From assembly GCF_003234565.1 (NCBI RefSeq), contig NZ_QKTU01000002.1, positions 372,001 to 436,000 on the forward strand: a stretch of DNA of 64,000 nt, read 5' to 3'. How positions within the stretch are numbered: position 1 is the stretch's first letter; every line of letters starts with the position of its first letter. The notes under the pieces are model-generated. The model saw nothing but the letters and a program-made list of their open reading frames with translations. It was not told the origin of the DNA and ran no database searches. The position numbers and the translations under genes are program-made. This DNA is from Curtobacterium sp. MCBD17_013 (GTDB lineage Bacteria > Actinomycetota > Actinomycetes > Actinomycetales > Microbacteriaceae). Positions 27,543 to 36,821 of the stretch are shown one piece after another.

Positions 27543-27579
27543 CGACGGGGTCCGGAACATGTCGTTCCGGACCCCGTCG
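27543..27579 (-). terminator. Terminator after tsf
   Basis: A perfect 16-bp stem with a 5-nt loop, starting 9 nt past the tsf stop. Confidence 0.8.
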
Positions 27580-27587
27580 GTGGTGGG

Positions 27588-28415
27588 TTACGCGCCGACC
27601 TTGACGCGGGCGAAGCCCTCGATGGTCAGACCGGCGTCCTGCGCGACCTTGGCCACGGAGACCTTCGAGTCCTTCGCGTAGCCCTGCTCGAGCAGCACGA
27701 TCTCCTTGAAGAAGCCGTTCAGGCGGCCCTCGATGATCTTCGGGAGGGCGGCCTCCGGCTTGCCCTCGGCGCGCGTGGTCTCCTCGACGATCCCGCGCTC
27801 CTTCTCGACGGCCTCGGTCGGGACGTCCTCGCGCGTCAGGTACTTCGGGTCGGCGAACGCGATGTGCTGCGCGATCGACCGAGCCGTCTCGGCGTCGTCA
27901 CCCGAGTAGGCGACGACGACGCCGACCTGCGGGGGCAGGTCCTGGCTGGTCTTGTGCAGGTAGATCGCGAAGTTCGTGCCGTCGACACGGGCGACCGTGC
28001 GGAGCTCGACCTTCTCGCCCATGAGCGCGGCGTTGTCGTTGATGTAGTCGCTGACCGTCTGGCCGTTGACCGTCGCCGCGTTGCCGGCCTCGACCGTGTC
28101 GGCACCGGCCTCGGCGACCGCGCCGAGGACCTCGGACGCGAGCGCGATGAAGCGGTCGTTCTTCGCGACGAAGTCGGTCTCGCTCGCGAGCTCGATGATC
28201 GTGGCGGCACCGGTGGTCTCGGTGGCGGCGACGAGGCCCGCGGTGGTCGCACGGCCTTCGCGCTTCGCGACACCCTTGAGGCCCTTGACCCGGAGGATCT
28301 CGATGGCCTTCTCGATGTCGCCGTCGGCCTCGACGAGCGCGTTCTTGCTGTCGAGCATGCCCGCGCCGAGGCGGTCACGCAGGGTCTTCACGTCAGCTGC
28401 GGTGAAGTTCGCCAT
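27588..28415 (-). CDS. tsf: Elongation factor Ts
   Basis: Exchanges GDP for GTP on EF-Tu. The 275 residues begin at ATG 28415 (MANFTAADVKTLRDRLGAGMLDSK-type N-terminus). They contain the conserved ETDFVAKND segment and the QHIAFADPKYL segment. A GAAAGGACGTCC ribosome site precedes the start. It sits 86 nt downstream of rpsB with an intervening hairpin, and is followed by a strong terminator before pyrH. Confidence 0.97.
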   Translation of the reverse strand: MANFTAADVKTLRDRLGAGMLDSKNALVEADGDIEKAIEILRVKGLKGVAKREGRATTAGLVAATETTGAATIIELASETDFVAKNDRFIALASEVLGAVAEAGADTVEAGNAATVNGQTVSDYINDNAALMGEKVELRTVARVDGTNFAIYLHKTSQDLPPQVGVVVAYSGDDAETARSIAQHIAFADPKYLTREDVPTEAVEKERGIVEETTRAEGKPEAALPKIIEGRLNGFFKEIVLLEQGYAKDSKVSVAKVAQDAGLTIEGFARVKVGA

Positions 28416-28452
28416 GGTGGACGTCCTTTCTGGACTCGCGTGTGGTGATGAA

Positions 28453-28480
28453 CGGGGAGGCGCCGGACGGCGCCTCCCCG
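28453..28480 (-). terminator. Hairpin between rpsB and tsf (attenuator or terminator)
   Basis: A perfect 12-bp stem with a GGAC loop and the GGGGAGGC core. It lies between rpsB and tsf, so it probably trims rather than fully stops readthrough into tsf. Confidence 0.7.
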
Positions 28481-28501
28481 GTGTGTCCTGTGCGGCTGGT
28501 G

Positions 28502-29422
28502 TTACTCGGCCGGGGTGGTCTCGGCGGCGGCAGCGGCCTCGGCCGTCGGCTCCGCGTTGACCGTCTCGAGCGGCTCGCCCAGCGGCTTCTCGGCGACCTG
28601 CGCGTCGGCGTCGTTCTCCTCGACCGTGGCGCCCTCGCCCTCGGTCTGGCCTGCGGCGGTGTTCGACCCGCCCTGCGCGAGGAGCTCCTGCTCCCACTCG
28701 GCCAGCGGCTCGACGGGCTCGTCCGACCCGCCCTGGTGGCGGACGGTCAGGCCCTCGGCGGCGGCGTCGGCGACGATGCGCGTCAGCAGACCGACCGAGC
28801 GGATCGCGTCGTCGTTGCCCGGGATCGGGTAGGTGATCTCATCGGGATCGCAGTTGGTGTCGAGGATGCCGATGACCGGGATGCCGAGCTTCTGCGCCTC
28901 GTCGATGGCGAGGTGCTCCTTCTTGGTGTCGACGACCCACAGGGCGCTCGGCGTGCGCGTGAGGTTGCGGATGCCACCGAGGGTCTTGTGCAGCTTGTCG
29001 AGCTCGCGCTTCTTGATGAGGAGCTCCTTCTTGGTGAAGCCCTTCGTCGTGTCGTCGAAGTCGATCTCCTCGAGCTCCTTCATGCGGGCGAGCCGCTTGG
29101 AGACCGTCTGGAAGTTCGTGAGGAGACCACCGAGCCAACGCTGGTTGACGTAGGGCTGGCCGACGCGCGTCGCCTGCTCGGCGATGGAGTTCTGCGCCTG
29201 CTTCTTGGTGCCGACGAAGAGGATCGTGCCGCCGTGGGCGACGGTCTCCTTGACGAAGTCGTAGGCGCGGTCGATGTAGGACAGCGACTGCTGCAGGTCG
29301 ATGATGTGGATGCCCGAGCGCTCGGCGAGGATGAAACGCTTCACCTTCGGGTTCCACCGGCGGGTCTGGTGCCCGAAGTGCACGCCGCTGTCGAGCAGCT
29401 GGCGGATGGTGACGACGGCCAT
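28502..29422 (-). CDS. rpsB: 30S ribosomal protein S2
   Basis: Small-subunit ribosomal protein. The 306 residues start at ATG 29422, preceded by AAAAGGAGAAC. The core has the normal S2 pattern: [17 protein letters not shown] near the start, the [11 protein letters not shown] segment and the [15 protein letters not shown] segment. About 70 residues at the C-terminus form an acidic, Ala-rich tail, common in actinobacterial S2. The neighbouring genes tsf, pyrH and frr follow on the same strand. Confidence 0.97.
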   Translation of the reverse strand: MAVVTIRQLLDSGVHFGHQTRRWNPKVKRFILAERSGIHIIDLQQSLSYIDRAYDFVKETVAHGGTILFVGTKKQAQNSIAEQATRVGQPYVNQRWLGGLLTNFQTVSKRLARMKELEEIDFDDTTKGFTKKELLIKKRELDKLHKTLGGIRNLTRTPSALWVVDTKKEHLAIDEAQKLGIPVIGILDTNCDPDEITYPIPGNDDAIRSVGLLTRIVADAAAEGLTVRHQGGSDEPVEPLAEWEQELLAQGGSNTAAGQTEGEGATVEENDADAQVAEKPLGEPLETVNAEPTAEAAAAAETTPAE

Positions 29423-29611
29423 TGCCGTTCTCCTTTTCCGGCGCACGGCACGGCCGCGCGCTGATGTTGCGGTTTGTCGACCACGACCGGCGGTCGGGTC
29501 CCTGGTGCCCGGCGCACGACCGCCGCGACGCCGGAGAGGACCAGCGGGCGGACCGATGGGCGTGGAGGCCGATGGGCACGCGAAGTCAGCGCTCAGCGCG
29601 CTGCTGCACTC

Positions 29612-29617
29612 AGGATA
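29612..29617 (-). promoter_or_regulatory. Possible -10 box of rpsB
   Basis: TATCCT preceded by TGC on the minus strand, an extended -10 pattern. It would give a leader of about 185 nt, long enough for autoregulation by S2; no -35 box is clear. Confidence 0.35.
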
Positions 29618-29643
29618 GCACCAGCCGGTCGCGCCGCAGGACG

Positions 29644-29697
29644 CCGGGAGGCACGGTGCCGGTGACTCGATCGTCTCCCGTGCCCCGTGCCTCCTGG
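29644..29697 (-). terminator. Terminator after the sugar transporter gene
   Basis: A 13-bp stem with one G-U pair and the GGGAGGCACGG core, separated by a loop of about 28 nt. It starts 37 nt past the transporter stop. Confidence 0.55.
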
Positions 29698-29734
29698 ACG
29701 ACCGGCAACGCCGATCGCGATGGTCCCGCGCCCG

Positions 29735-31183
29735 TCAGGACCTGCTGCCGACCTTGCCGCCCTCGGCGCTGACACCCATCTCCTCGAGCGAGCGGCCCTT
29801 GGTCTCCGGGATCTTGGCGAGCACGAAGAAGAACGACACGAGCGCGAACAACGCGTAGATGCCGTACGTGACCGTCAGGTTGAAGCCCGACAGCGCGGGG
29901 AACGTGATCGTGACCACGAAGTTGGCGACCCAGTTGGCCGCCGAACCGATGCCGAGCGCGGTCGCGCGGATGCGGTTCGGGAACATCTCACCCAGGAGCA
30001 CCCACATGAGCGGGCCCCACGTCGCACCGAACGACACGACGAACAGGTTGGCGAAGACGAGCGCGATGACGCCCCACGGACCCGGCAGGTGCGGATTGCC
30101 GCTGGAGTCCAGCGACGCCTGCGAGAACGAGATCGCGACCATGAGCAGCGACACGAACATGCCGGCCGATCCGGCGACGAGCAGGGGCTTCCGACCGAGG
30201 CGGTCGACCGTGAAGATCGCCACGAACGTGACGACGACGTTGATCACCGACGAGATGGTCGAGATCGTGAAGGAGTCCGACGCCTTGAACCCGACGGCCT
30301 GCCACAGGGTCGTCGAGTAGTAGAAGATCACGTTGATGCCGACGAACTGCTGGAGCACGGCGAGGATGATGCCGACCCAGACGATGCCCTTGAGGCCGAA
30401 GCGGTCGCCGCGGATCGTGCCCTTCTGCTGCTGTTCCTCCTGGCGGATGCCGTCCTCGATCTCGTCGAGGGACGTGTCCACGGTGTCGCTCGGCACGATC
30501 TTCGTCAGCACCTCCCGCGCATCGTCCTTGCGCCCCTGCGCGGCGAGGTACCGCGGCGACTCGGGCAGCACGAGCGCCAAGACGCCGTACACGACCGACG
30601 GGATCACCCCGACGAGGAACATCCAGCGCCACGCCTCGAGGCCCCAGAAGTGCCCACTCGCGGTGCCGCCACCGCCGATCGCGATGACCTGGTCGGACAG
30701 CAGCGCGGCGAAGATGCCCAGCGTGATCGCCAGCTGCTGGAACGACGCCAGTCGACCGCGGATGCCCTTCGGCGCGACCTCGGAGATGTAGGCGGGCGCG
30801 ATCACCGACGCGGTGCCGATGCCGAGACCGCCGATGAGGCGGAACACCACGAAGAACGTGGTGTCGGGCGAGAACGCCACCGCCACCGAGCTGACGAAGA
30901 ACAGGATCGCCGCGATGAACATCACGCGGGTGCGGCCCCAACGGTCCGCGACCCGCCCGGCGAAGTAGGCGCCGAAGGCGCAGCCGATCAAGGCGCTCGC
31001 GACCGCGAAGCCGCTCCCCCCGGCCGACAGCTTGAACTGGTCGGTGATCGCCGACTCGGCGCCGTTGATCACCGAGCTGTCGAACCCGAAGAGGAACCCG
31101 CCGACCGCTGCGGCGATGGCGAACGCAGTCACCTTGCCCTTGAACGCCCGGTCTGTGCCGGACCTCGTCGTCGATGTGCTCAC
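29735..31183 (-). CDS. MFS sugar porter
   Basis: A 12-helix transporter of the sugar porter family in the cytoplasmic membrane, probably a sugar:proton symporter. The 482 residues show the family signatures: GRVADRWGRT between helices 2 and 3, PESPRYL before the central loop, QQFVGINVIFYYS in helix 7 and PETKGRSLEEM at the end. The start is GTG at 31183, with GAGGAG five bases upstream. It is divergent from the M23-like gene. The sugar is unknown. Confidence 0.92.
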   Translation of the reverse strand: MSTSTTRSGTDRAFKGKVTAFAIAAAVGGFLFGFDSSVINGAESAITDQFKLSAGGSGFAVASALIGCAFGAYFAGRVADRWGRTRVMFIAAILFFVSSVAVAFSPDTTFFVVFRLIGGLGIGTASVIAPAYISEVAPKGIRGRLASFQQLAITLGIFAALLSDQVIAIGGGGTASGHFWGLEAWRWMFLVGVIPSVVYGVLALVLPESPRYLAAQGRKDDAREVLTKIVPSDTVDTSLDEIEDGIRQEEQQQKGTIRGDRFGLKGIVWVGIILAVLQQFVGINVIFYYSTTLWQAVGFKASDSFTISTISSVINVVVTFVAIFTVDRLGRKPLLVAGSAGMFVSLLMVAISFSQASLDSSGNPHLPGPWGVIALVFANLFVVSFGATWGPLMWVLLGEMFPNRIRATALGIGSAANWVANFVVTITFPALSGFNLTVTYGIYALFALVSFFFVLAKIPETKGRSLEEMGVSAEGGKVGSRS

Positions 31184-31428
31184 GTGCTCCTCGTTCCCGC
31201 CGGCGTACGACCGAGTCGCCGTGCGCTGCCCCGGAGGTCGGCTGGTCGCCGTCCGGGGCGGCGTTGCTCGGGACCGGAGCGCCTGCCACGGTACCCCTGG
31301 GGCCGTGTCCGTGGTCGTCATCGCACGCCGCAGTCGCTCCCCCTCCCCAGGACCCGCCACCAAGCAGCACTCCCCGCACGCTCGCGCAGCGTCCCCTCGA
31401 GACGTGCGGTGGGGACCAGGCTCGGCCC

Positions 31429-32097
31429 ATGAACACGACAGGACGGTCGCGAGCGGTGCCCTCTCCCCTGCGGACGACGACGCCGCGCAGATCCTGGACG
31501 CGCCTCGGCGCGGCGCTGGTGGTCGTCCCGCGCGTCCTCGTGCTGTACGTCGTCGCGCTGTGCACCGTCACGTTGGGCGCTGGGCCCGCGCGTGCTGGTT
31601 CCTCGTGCGCTGGACCCCCGTGTGCAGGGGCACTCCGGCGCCCGGCGTCGATCCCGTCGGCGAGCATGACGGCGTCGGCCTGGACCTGGCCCGTCCCGGA
31701 GCGCGTCGTCCTCCGGCCGTTCGAACCCCCGGCACACGACTACGGCGCGGGGCACCGCGGGATCGACGTCCGCGCATCCGTCGGCACGCTCGCGCTGGCC
31801 CCGGCGGCGGGGACCGTGGTGTTCGCCGGGCCCGTGGCAGGACGCGGCGTCGTGACGATCGACCACGGCCGTGGCGTCCGGAGCTCGCTCGACTCGGTCA
31901 CGCCGGACGTCGTGGTCGGCACCACGGTCGCGGCCGGGACCCCTGTCGGTCGTGTCGCGGTCGGACACTGCCCGGCCGCCGCGCCCTGCGTCCACCTGGG
32001 TGTGCGGGTCGACGAGCGGTACGTCGACCCGCTCGCGTACCTCGCACCGGCGGCCTGGCCCGTGCTCCTGCCACCCGGTGATCACGCCCGAGGGTGA
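31429..32097 (+). CDS. Secreted or anchored M23 peptidase-like protein
   Basis: A 222-residue protein with a hydrophobic segment at about 25-50 and a C-terminal LytM/M23 fold. The first metal-binding motif is intact (GHRGIDV, His and Asp). The second, normally HxH, reads CVHLGVRVD, so the second His is a Gly. It may therefore be a regulator of other hydrolases rather than a peptidase. The ATG at 31429 lies 245 nt from the divergent transporter start. Its last 16 bases overlap the 3' end of xerC. An M23-like gene next to rpsB and xerC is conserved in actinobacteria, as at Rv2891 in Mycobacterium. Confidence 0.8.
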   Translation: MNTTGRSRAVPSPLRTTTPRRSWTRLGAALVVVPRVLVLYVVALCTVTLGAGPARAGSSCAGPPCAGALRRPASIPSASMTASAWTWPVPERVVLRPFEPPAHDYGAGHRGIDVRASVGTLALAPAAGTVVFAGPVAGRGVVTIDHGRGVRSSLDSVTPDVVVGTTVAAGTPVGRVAVGHCPAAAPCVHLGVRVDERYVDPLAYLAPAAWPVLLPPGDHARG

Positions 32098-33017
32098 GCA
32101 CTCCGGTACGCCTCGCGCAGGCGCGCACTCGACACGTGGGTGTAGATCTGCGTCGTGCCGAGGCTCGCGTGCCCGAGCATCTCCTGCACGGCCCGGAGAT
32201 CGGCCCCGCCATCGAGCAGGTGCGTCGCCGCGCTGTGCCGGAACGTGTGCGGGCCCGCGGGACCGTCCCCCGGTTCAGACGCCAGGATCCGCGCGATGAG
32301 CCGGTACACCCCGCGGACGCCGAGCCGGGCACCCCGGTCACCCAGGAACAACGCCGACGGGTCCGGCGCCTGGGCACGGCCGACGAGCACCGGTCGGCCC
32401 TGTTCCATCCAGGCACCGAGGGCGTCGTCCGCGGGCACGCCGAAGGGGACGACCCGTTCGCGTCCGCCCTTGCCCAGGACACGGACCGTCAGCCGGTTCC
32501 GGTCGACGTCCGCGAGGTCGATGCCCACGAGCTCACCGACCCGCAGCGCCGACGCGTACAGGAGCTCCACGACGGCGCGGTCACGGAGGGCTCCCGGATC
32601 GCCGTCCGCGGCGCGGTCACCGAGGGTCGTCAGGATGCCCTCGACACGGTCGGCACGCACCACTCGCGGCAGGTGGGCGCCGCCCTTCGGCGCACGGAGC
32701 CGGACGCCGGGGTCGGTGGCGATCCGACCGGTCTCGGCGGCCCACCGGGTGAAGGCGCGCACCGACGAGGCCCGGCGGGCGATCGTCGTCCGAGCGAGTC
32801 CACGCTCGGTCGCACGCCACAACCAGTCCCGGAGCACCTCGAGGGTGAGCTCGTCCGGCCGACCGACACCACGCTCCGCCGCGAACGCCACCAGGTCCTC
32901 GAGGTCACCGCTGTAGGCGCGGACCGTCTGGGCGCTCAGACCACGACCGTGGACGAGGTGGTCGAGGAACGCGTGCGTGGCGCGGACCAACTCCAGGTCC
33001 TCGGCCGCGGGCGTCAT
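32082..33017 (-). CDS. xerC: Site-specific tyrosine recombinase XerC
   Basis: Resolves chromosome dimers at dif with XerD. The 311 residues have an N-terminal SAM-like core-binding domain and a C-terminal catalytic domain. The Arg-Lys-His-Arg-His-Tyr set is visible in SALRVGE, GKGGRERVVP, HTFRHSAATHLL, LGHASLGTTQIY. The ATG at 33017 lies 6 nt after a TACGGT box, so the mRNA is probably leaderless. Neighbours dprA and yifB upstream match the usual actinobacterial order, so this is the core recombinase and not a mobile-element integrase. Confidence 0.95.
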   Translation of the reverse strand: MTPAAEDLELVRATHAFLDHLVHGRGLSAQTVRAYSGDLEDLVAFAAERGVGRPDELTLEVLRDWLWRATERGLARTTIARRASSVRAFTRWAAETGRIATDPGVRLRAPKGGAHLPRVVRADRVEGILTTLGDRAADGDPGALRDRAVVELLYASALRVGELVGIDLADVDRNRLTVRVLGKGGRERVVPFGVPADDALGAWMEQGRPVLVGRAQAPDPSALFLGDRGARLGVRGVYRLIARILASEPGDGPAGPHTFRHSAATHLLDGGADLRAVQEMLGHASLGTTQIYTHVSSARLREAYRSAHPRA

Positions 33018-33023
33018 GGGCCA

Positions 33024-33029
33024 ACCGTA
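33024..33029 (-). promoter_or_regulatory. -10 box of xerC
   Basis: TACGGT on the minus strand, 6 nt before the ATG at 33017, consistent with a leaderless message. Confidence 0.55.
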
Positions 33030-33046
33030 GTCGCCGCCGGTCGCCC

Positions 33047-34264
33047 TCACGGAACCAGGCGCCACCCCGTCCGGTGGCGTTCCGCCCGGCCCTCGAGCTC
33101 GGCCAGGGCGAGCGCGTCCTCCGTCGCGGCGGTCCCCAGCCCGGACCGTCGAGCGACCTCGTCCACGGACAGTCCCGCGCGGCGGCTGAGCGCATCGAGC
33201 ACACGGAGCAGCTCGGGGTCGTCCTGCGCCGATCGGATGCGGAGCGGCCCGCCGTCGGCGTCCGGACCGCTCACCGCCCGCACCGCATCGGCGGGGGCGG
33301 TGAGCAGCGTCGCCCGACCGCTGGACACCAGTCGGTGGCACCCGACCGACGACGGTGAGGTGAGCGGACCCGGCACCGCCAGCACGGGTCGACCGAGCTG
33401 AGCGGCGTGATGGGCCGTGTTGAGCGCCCCGGACCGCGCGCCCGCCTCGACGACCACCACGGCGTCGGCGAGGGCCGCGATCAACCGGTTGCGCTGGAGG
33501 AACCGCCACCGCGTCGGCCGGACCCCGGGTGGCGCCTCGGCCACGACGGCCCCGCGCCGCATGACGCGGTGGAGGAGTTCCACGTTCGCCGCCGGGTAGA
33601 GCTGGTCGACACCGCCCGCGAGCACCGCCACGGTGGGTGTACCCGCAGCGAGGGCCACGCGGTGTGCCACCGCGTCGATCCCGTGTGCGCCGCCCGACAC
33701 GACCAGCACGCCTGCATCGGCCGCGGCCGAGGCGAGGTCGGCCGCTGTCTCGGCTCCGTAGGGGGTCTCCGCGCGGGACCCCACCACCGCGAGCGATGGC
33801 GCGGACGCCCACCACGACGCGGGCGGGGCGGTGCTGCGCACCCAGAGCGCGAGCGGTGCGTGCGGGCCGAGATCCGCCAGCCGCTCGGGCCAGTCACGGT
33901 CCCCGGGAACCAGGAGTCGTGCGCCGACCGCCGCCGCCGCGTCGAGCACGCGATCGGGGTCGAGATGTCGCAGCCGCGGCGCCCAGCGGGCGAGCGCGGC
34001 GACGAGCGCCTGCACGAGTTCGCGGTGGTCCTCGTCGGCCACCGGAACCTGTGCGCGGCAGGCGTCGGCGATGCGGAGGGCGTCGTCGCCGCGCCTCACC
34101 AGGCGGAGCGCGTCCACCGCCCCCAGGGCGGCGACGAGGTGCCCGGCGACCGCGTCCCCCGGCTCCGTGACGACGGTCCAGAGCGCCGCGGCGACGGCCG
34201 TGTCCGGATCGCCGTCGTCCGTCCTGCCGACGCCGCGCAGGCGAGCGGCCGCGGTGGCGCTCAC
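33047..34264 (-). CDS. dprA: DNA-processing protein DprA
   Basis: Binds incoming single-stranded DNA and loads RecA during transformation. The 405 residues have an N-terminal extension of about 100, then the Rossmann-like DprA core with VVGSRAETPYG, VVSGGAHGIDAVAH, GGVDQLYPAAN, and QRNRLIAALADAVVVVEAGARSGAL. A winged-helix-like DprA C-terminus follows (SVDEVARRSGL). The start is GTG at 34264, overlapping the yifB stop. Coupling with yifB/comM suggests a competence-like function. Confidence 0.94.
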   Translation of the reverse strand: MSATAAARLRGVGRTDDGDPDTAVAAALWTVVTEPGDAVAGHLVAALGAVDALRLVRRGDDALRIADACRAQVPVADEDHRELVQALVAALARWAPRLRHLDPDRVLDAAAAVGARLLVPGDRDWPERLADLGPHAPLALWVRSTAPPASWWASAPSLAVVGSRAETPYGAETAADLASAAADAGVLVVSGGAHGIDAVAHRVALAAGTPTVAVLAGGVDQLYPAANVELLHRVMRRGAVVAEAPPGVRPTRWRFLQRNRLIAALADAVVVVEAGARSGALNTAHHAAQLGRPVLAVPGPLTSPSSVGCHRLVSSGRATLLTAPADAVRAVSGPDADGGPLRIRSAQDDPELLRVLDALSRRAGLSVDEVARRSGLGTAATEDALALAELEGRAERHRTGWRLVP

Positions 34265-35784
34265 AGGGCGCTCCGCAGCGCGATCGCCTGACGCACGTGG
34301 TCGGTGTCGGGCCGCTCCTCGCCCGCCAGGTCGGCGAGCGTCCACGCCATGCGCAGGATCCGGTCGTACCCGCGCATCGTCAGCGTCCCCCGTTCGAGTC
34401 CGACATCGAGCGACCGTGTCGTCGTGGTCGGCAACGCGATGTCGGCGCTCCGGAGATGGGTGCCGGGGACGTGGGCGTTGAGCCGCCACGGGGTGCCTCG
34501 CCAGCGCCGGGACATCGCGGCCCGGGCGGCGACGACGCGCTCTCGCGCCACGGCCGTGGTCATCGGGTCATCGACGTCGGAGCGGATGCGAGCAGGGGTG
34601 ACCCGGGGCACCGCGAGCCGGACGTCGATCCGGTCGAGCAACGGGCCGGACAGCCGTCCGAGGTATCGACGCCGCGCGAGCGGCGGGCACTCGCACGGCG
34701 GTCCGGGGACGCCGTACCGGCCGCAGGGGCACGGGTTCGCCGCGAGCACGAGTTGGAAGCGTGCCGGGAAGTGCGCGCGTCCCACCGCGCGGTGGATGGT
34801 CACGGTGCCGGACTCGAGCGGCTGCCGCAGGGTGTCGAGCACGCTCCGGGGGAACTCGGTCGCCTCGTCCAGGAACAGCACCCCGTGTGTCGCACGGGAC
34901 ACGGCGCCCGGCAGGATGAGACGGCTGCCGCCGCCGATCAGCGCGACCGGACTCGTCGAGTGGTGCGGGTGCTCGTACGGCGGCCGGACCGTCCACGACT
35001 CCGCGCCGTGGCCGGCGAGCGACCGGATGGCCGCCACCTCGAGCGCGGTGACCGGATCGAGGTCGGGCAGGAGGCCGGGCAACCGTTCGGCGAGCATCGT
35101 CTTGCCCGCGCCGGGTGGGCCGAGGAACAGCACGTGGTGACCACCGGCGGCCGCCAGGACGAGGGCGCGGACCGCGGTCGGGTTGCCGACGACGTCCGCC
35201 AGTTCCTTCGGTTCGGGGTCCGCCGCCGTGACCGCCGCGGCGGTCACGGGTTCGGCCGGCTCGGCGAGCAGGTCGGCTCCTGCCAGGATCGCGGCGTCGC
35301 GGAGGGTGACGACCGGCTCGACACGGATGCCGGGGACGTACGACGCCTCGGCGGCGTTGCCCGCCGGCACCACGGCACGCTCGGCACCCGCCTCGCGCGC
35401 GGCGGCGAGCATGGGGATGATGCCGGGGACGGGACGGACTCGCCCGTCGAGCCCGAGCTCGCCGATGTGCACCGTCCCGGCCGGGTCGGCGGGCACGACC
35501 CCCGCGGCGACGAACACCGCCATGGCGATCGCGAGGTCGAACCCGGAGCCGTGCTTCGGCACGGAGGCCGGGATGAGGTTGACGGTGATGCGCCGCGCGG
35601 GCAGCGCGCTGCCCGCGTTCGACGCCGCGGCACGGACCCGCTCGCGGGCTTCACCCAGGGCCGCGTCCGGCAGGCCGATGATGCTGAACGAGGGCAGCTG
35701 ACTCGACAGGTGCGCCTCGACCTCGACCATGCGGCCGGTGATGCCGAGCAGCGCGACGGCCGTGGTCCGCCCGATGCCGCTCAC
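34261..35784 (-). CDS. comM: YifB/ComM family Mg-chelatase-like ATPase
   Basis: An AAA+ ATPase of the ComM family, which promotes branch migration during natural transformation. The 507 residues start with the Lon-protease-like fold (LLGITGRMVEVEAHLSSQLPSF). Walker A reads GPPGAGKTMLAERL near residue 210, Walker B GVLFLDEATEF, and a CPCGRYG cysteine motif is present near residue 345. The GTG start at 35784 overlaps the yraN stop by 4 nt. The order yraN-comM-dprA-xerC is the usual one. Confidence 0.93.
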   Translation of the reverse strand: MSGIGRTTAVALLGITGRMVEVEAHLSSQLPSFSIIGLPDAALGEARERVRAAASNAGSALPARRITVNLIPASVPKHGSGFDLAIAMAVFVAAGVVPADPAGTVHIGELGLDGRVRPVPGIIPMLAAAREAGAERAVVPAGNAAEASYVPGIRVEPVVTLRDAAILAGADLLAEPAEPVTAAAVTAADPEPKELADVVGNPTAVRALVLAAAGGHHVLFLGPPGAGKTMLAERLPGLLPDLDPVTALEVAAIRSLAGHGAESWTVRPPYEHPHHSTSPVALIGGGSRLILPGAVSRATHGVLFLDEATEFPRSVLDTLRQPLESGTVTIHRAVGRAHFPARFQLVLAANPCPCGRYGVPGPPCECPPLARRRYLGRLSGPLLDRIDVRLAVPRVTPARIRSDVDDPMTTAVARERVVAARAAMSRRWRGTPWRLNAHVPGTHLRSADIALPTTTTRSLDVGLERGTLTMRGYDRILRMAWTLADLAGEERPDTDHVRQAIALRSAL

Positions 35785-36161
35785 GCGATGTCCTCGAGGT
35801 GCTCGACCGCGACGTGGTCGCCGACCATGAGGACCGCGACTGCGTCGACGCGGACGGCCGCGGCGCGAGCGACGCGGGGATGTGTCGCGCACCACTCCGC
35901 GGCGAGCCGGCGGAGCCGGGTGCGTTTGCGGCGGGTGATCGCCTCGAACGGGTGTCCTGCAGTCGTCACCGTGCGCGTCTTCACCTCGACCACGGCCACC
36001 GTCTGCCCGTGGCGCACCACGAGATCGAGCTCCCCGCTCGGGCCTCGCCAGTTCCGGTCGAGGACGCGGGCCCCCCGTTCCTCGAACCACCGCGCTGCGA
36101 TGTCCTCTCCCGCCGCCCCGGTCCGGCGGTTGTGACCGCCATCGTCCTGTGTCACCTGCAT
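35781..36161 (-). CDS. yraN: YraN/UPF0102 family nuclease-fold protein
   Basis: A 126-residue protein with the Holliday-resolvase-like nuclease fold. Visible family segments are GAAGEDIAARW, GELDLVVRHG and VVEVKTRT, including the acidic/Lys cluster. The ATG at 36161 has GGAGGAACG upstream; longer in-frame starts lack this site. Function in vivo is not settled for the family. It overlaps the comM start, and the terminator hairpin of lsr2 lies about 140 nt upstream. Confidence 0.92.
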   Translation of the reverse strand: MQVTQDDGGHNRRTGAAGEDIAARWFEERGARVLDRNWRGPSGELDLVVRHGQTVAVVEVKTRTVTTAGHPFEAITRRKRTRLRRLAAEWCATHPRVARAAAVRVDAVAVLMVGDHVAVEHLEDIA

Positions 36162-36297
36162 CGTTCCTCCCGGACCGAGCCTGCCGAATCCGGGATCCAC
36201 GCATTTCGCGTGGCGCGGATCGGTGGAAGGAATGCGATTCGGCTGGATTGTGGAGGACGGGAGGAATTGACAGGACGGATGTCCTGCTGAGAACACG

Positions 36298-36329
36298 AAC
36301 GGCGGATCCGCGTGCGCGGATCCGCCGTT
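36298..36329 (-). terminator. Terminator after lsr2
   Basis: A perfect 15-bp stem with a 2-nt loop, 37 nt past the lsr2 stop, followed by a weak pyrimidine stretch. It may also face the other way. Confidence 0.75.
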
Positions 36330-36365
36330 TCCCGACGGTCGTTCAGCGATCGTCGGAATGCGTCG

Positions 36366-36719
36366 TCAGTGGGCGGCCGCGTAGGCCTCCTGCACCGCCG
36401 CCGAGATACGGCCACGGCTGGAGACGTTGTGACCGTTCTCCTGCGCCCATTCCCGGATCTTCGCGAGATCGGCCGAGTTCCCGCGCTTGGCCGGGGTCTT
36501 GGTCGAACCCGATCCGGAACCCGAACGCCGGGCCCCCACCTTCCGCGCTGCGGCGATGTAGTCCGACAGGACTTCGCGGAACGCGTCGACGTGGTCGTTG
36601 GACAGGTCGATCTCGTAGGTCGCTCCGTCGAACGCGAACTCGACGGTCCGGCCGTCGCCCGCGCCGATCGGGGTGTCGTCGAGATCGTCCACCAGCTGAA
36701 CGGTCACCTTCTGGGCCAT
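36366..36719 (-). CDS. lsr2: Nucleoid-associated protein Lsr2
   Basis: An actinobacterial H-NS-like protein that binds AT-rich DNA and silences xenogeneic genes. The 117 residues have the N-terminal dimerisation region (KVTVQLVDDLDDTPIGAGDGRTVEFAFDG-type) and a C-terminal DNA-binding helix pair with IREWAQENGHNVSSRGRI, where RGR enters the minor groove. A flexible Ser/Gly/Lys linker lies near residue 70. The ATG at 36719 has AAGGAG upstream. A 216-nt gap separates it from the DUF2469 gene; a TACGCT box at 36822-36827 would give a leader of about 95 nt. Confidence 0.95.
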   Translation of the reverse strand: MAQKVTVQLVDDLDDTPIGAGDGRTVEFAFDGATYEIDLSNDHVDAFREVLSDYIAAARKVGARRSGSGSGSTKTPAKRGNSADLAKIREWAQENGHNVSSRGRISAAVQEAYAAAH

Positions 36720-36821
36720 GTGCACACTCCTTGCCCACCGTGGGGACGGTGGTTCTCCGGTCGTTGACGACGTCGATGACGTGGGGCATGCGGACATGTC
36801 CACGAATTGACGCCAGCACAC

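Larger units (their letters stand above)
29423..29734. other. 312-base region between rpsB and the sugar transporter
   Basis: No gene seen. It holds a possible rpsB promoter (29612-29617), a leader of about 190 nt, and the transporter's terminator hairpin (29644-29697). Confidence 0.5.

Noticed and set aside
32082..33017. XerC as an integrase of a mobile element
   Set aside because: It lies in the conserved order next to dprA and yifB, with no attachment repeats or phage genes nearby.
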